Source of the DNA: CAVQZC01 sp963718315
GTDB taxonomy: Bacteria > Actinomycetota > Thermoleophilia > Gaiellales > JAICJC01
Assembly (NCBI GenBank): GCA_963718315.1
Contig: CAVQZC010000013.1
Span: forward strand, 682,001 to 746,000
Length of the DNA stretch: 64,000 nucleotides
Reading direction: 5' to 3'
Shown: positions 63,043-64,000 of the stretch, piece after piece
Layout: every line of letters begins with the position of its first letter
Numbering within the stretch: position 1 is the stretch's first letter
Notes under the pieces: model-generated
Seen by the model: the letters and a program-made list of their open reading frames with translations, nothing else
What the model was told of the DNA's origin: nothing
The model's database searches: none
Made by a program: the position numbers and the translations under genes

Positions 63043-63641
63043 GCACCTCTTTCGAGTTCGAAACGGATCTGGCCAAGTCGCTCCGCGAGGCGCTGTGAGC
63101 CATCAGCGGAGGACGAACGAAACAGCGGGCTGCCGGGGTCGGTCAGGAGTGACTCGACGAGGGCAACGCAGCGCGGGGAGACAGGGGTCGCGCGGTCATC
63201 CAGCAGATCGCTGAGATGAGCCAGCGCCGGCTGCTCGCGCGACACGGCCACGGCGGCGACGGGCACCCGGGCGGAGACGCTGAACGGCTTACCGGCGTCG
63301 TCGATGATGCGCCGTAGCCCCAGCGCCAGCAAGTGACGGTGGCGAGCGCTGAGCAGCTCCTGCTCGCGCTCGACGATCACGTCGCGCCCGACCGCGCCCC
63401 GGTGATCACCGCGAATCCAGCGGTCTGCCTGCTCGCGAAGCGCCAGCAGGCGCACGTAGCCAAACGTCGCGGTGGCAGCACCGGCCAGCGCCGTCACGGT
63501 CAGGGTGGCCAGCGTCAGGCGATCGGACAACAGCCGGGCGGCGCCGGCGCCCGCGGCAGCCACGAAAATCGCGGCGTAGACAAGAGCGGGCCGGTACCAG
63601 TCGAGAACTGGCTGGGGATCCATGCGCTGACGAACGTGCAT
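63039..63641 (-). CDS. Membrane protein of unknown function, first gene of the kdp operon
   Basis: 200 aa. Two membrane segments (LVYAAIFVAAAGAGAARLL and LATLTVTALAGAATATFGYV) near the N-terminus, then a cytoplasmic region of about 130 residues rich in Arg, Glu and Leu, with EREQELLSARHRHLLALGLR forming a likely coiled coil. No family recognised. Overlap with the 28-aa gene and the shared upstream repeats make it part of the kdp operon. A regulatory or assembly role is possible. Confidence 0.7.
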   Translation of the reverse strand: MHVRQRMDPQPVLDWYRPALVYAAIFVAAAGAGAARLLSDRLTLATLTVTALAGAATATFGYVRLLALREQADRWIRGDHRGAVGRDVIVEREQELLSARHRHLLALGLRRIIDDAGKPFSVSARVPVAAVAVSREQPALAHLSDLLDDRATPVSPRCVALVESLLTDPGSPLFRSSSADGSQRLAERLGQIRFELERGA

Positions 63642-63664
63642 AGCTCCAACGTAGGACTGGCCCG

Positions 63665-63722
63665 CTCAACCGCTACTCAAAAGCACGGCGCAGCCGCTCA
63701 ACGTTGTCTCAACGGGATTGAG
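63665..63722 (-). promoter_or_regulatory. Phased CTCAA repeats, candidate KdpE operator
   Basis: CTCAA occurs at 63665, 63676, 63697 and 63708, that is at steps of 11, 21 and 11 bp, all on the same face of the helix. The last copy forms a dyad with TTGAG at 63718 (TCTCAA-5 nt-TTGAGA). OmpR-type regulators bind such direct repeats. It lies just upstream of the kdp operon's first gene; some of the minus-strand TTGAG copies may also serve as -35 boxes. Confidence 0.5.
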
Positions 63723-63728
63723 ACGGCG

Positions 63729-64000
63729 TCAGGCGCGCGGCGCGAGCGACGGCATGTAGCTCTCCGGCTCCAGCCAGTGGCCGCCGTCGATCGTCAGATT
63801 CGCCCCGGTGATGTAGGAGGCATATGGCGAGCAGAGCGCCGCCGACCACCAGGCGATCTCCTCGACCGTCGCCAGGCGGCCCGCCGGCACCGTCGCCTCG
63901 ACCCGCCGCCGGTCGTCGTCCGACGGCCACAGCGCCGCGCCCGCGCCCTCGGTGTCGGTGGGGCCGGGGCAGATCGTGTTGATCCGGATGCCGTACGTTG
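63729..64000 (-). CDS. SDR oxidoreductase, C-terminal part (continues past the window)
   Basis: The last 90 residues of a classical short-chain dehydrogenase: YGIRINTICPGPTDTEGAGA after the active site, then GRLATVEEIAWWSAALCSPY and SYITGANLTIDGGHWLEPE. The catalytic residues lie beyond the window. No promoter can be judged. Confidence 0.85.
   Translation of the reverse strand, partial: TYGIRINTICPGPTDTEGAGAALWPSDDDRRRVEATVPAGRLATVEEIAWWSAALCSPYASYITGANLTIDGGHWLEPESYMPSLAPRA

Overview
The window looks like a chromosomal segment of a high-GC actinobacterium. Coding is dense, GTG and TTG starts are common, many adjacent genes overlap by 4 nt (ATGA, GTGA or TTGA), and the gene content is actinobacterial: an RMM-type microcompartment locus, PIG-V-like mannosyltransferase, class E-like sortase and many secreted proteins. 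A Thermoleophilia-like lineage (Gaiellales or Solirubrobacterales) is my best guess; it is inference from gene content and was not tested. At least eight probable genes carry single-base frameshifts while the protein reading continues cleanly in the next frame. That is typical of indel errors in a draft assembly, so I annotate them as interrupted genes and not as certain pseudogenes.

Layout. 1-372: degenerate end of a secreted protein gene. 373-8631 (minus): a complete bacterial microcompartment (BMC) operon in the order aminotransferase/phospholyase, CoA-acylating aldehyde dehydrogenase with encapsulation helix, BMC-T, linker protein, BMC-P, BMC-H, BMC-T, APH-type kinase, SDR dehydrogenase, GntR regulator. 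It matches the mycobacterial RMM type, proposed for 1-amino-2-propanol breakdown to propionyl-CoA. Two gaps in this operon hold related inverted-repeat elements of about 207 bp. 8730-13553: a divergent FAD oxidoreductase, a glpK-glpD pair and an SRPBCC protein. 13550-16576: an ABC exporter and a universal stress protein. 16573-18689: an NCS1 permease with an XRE-cupin regulator. 18849-21727: two divergent secreted proteins. 21922-27418: assorted enzymes, then a MerR regulator with an MFS exporter.

27428-37324 (minus): a nine-gene phosphate operon. Behind a good promoter come a PstS-like protein, pstC, pstA, pstB, two more PstS-like proteins with C-terminal membrane anchors, a sortase-like protein whose catalytic Cys is Ser, a lipoprotein and a probable wall hydrolase; nearly all junctions are 4-nt overlaps. 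37593-42710: a leaderless XRE regulator, a DMT exporter, a second member of a secreted family also seen at 20054-21727, and tdh-kbl for threonine catabolism. 42830-51256: a PH-like protein, a DEAD-box helicase, a cell-wall amidase, and a giant secreted protein with about 13 immunoglobulin-like repeats. 51290-54794: a mannosyltransferase, tRNA-Ser(GCT), a small membrane protein, a potassium channel and a CaCA exchanger.

54788-63641 (minus): a full potassium-uptake operon. It runs a 200-aa membrane protein, a 28-aa peptide, kdpF, kdpA, kdpC, kdpB, then kdpD split into three overlapping genes, then kdpE. Phased CTCAA repeats lie upstream. The window ends inside an SDR gene.
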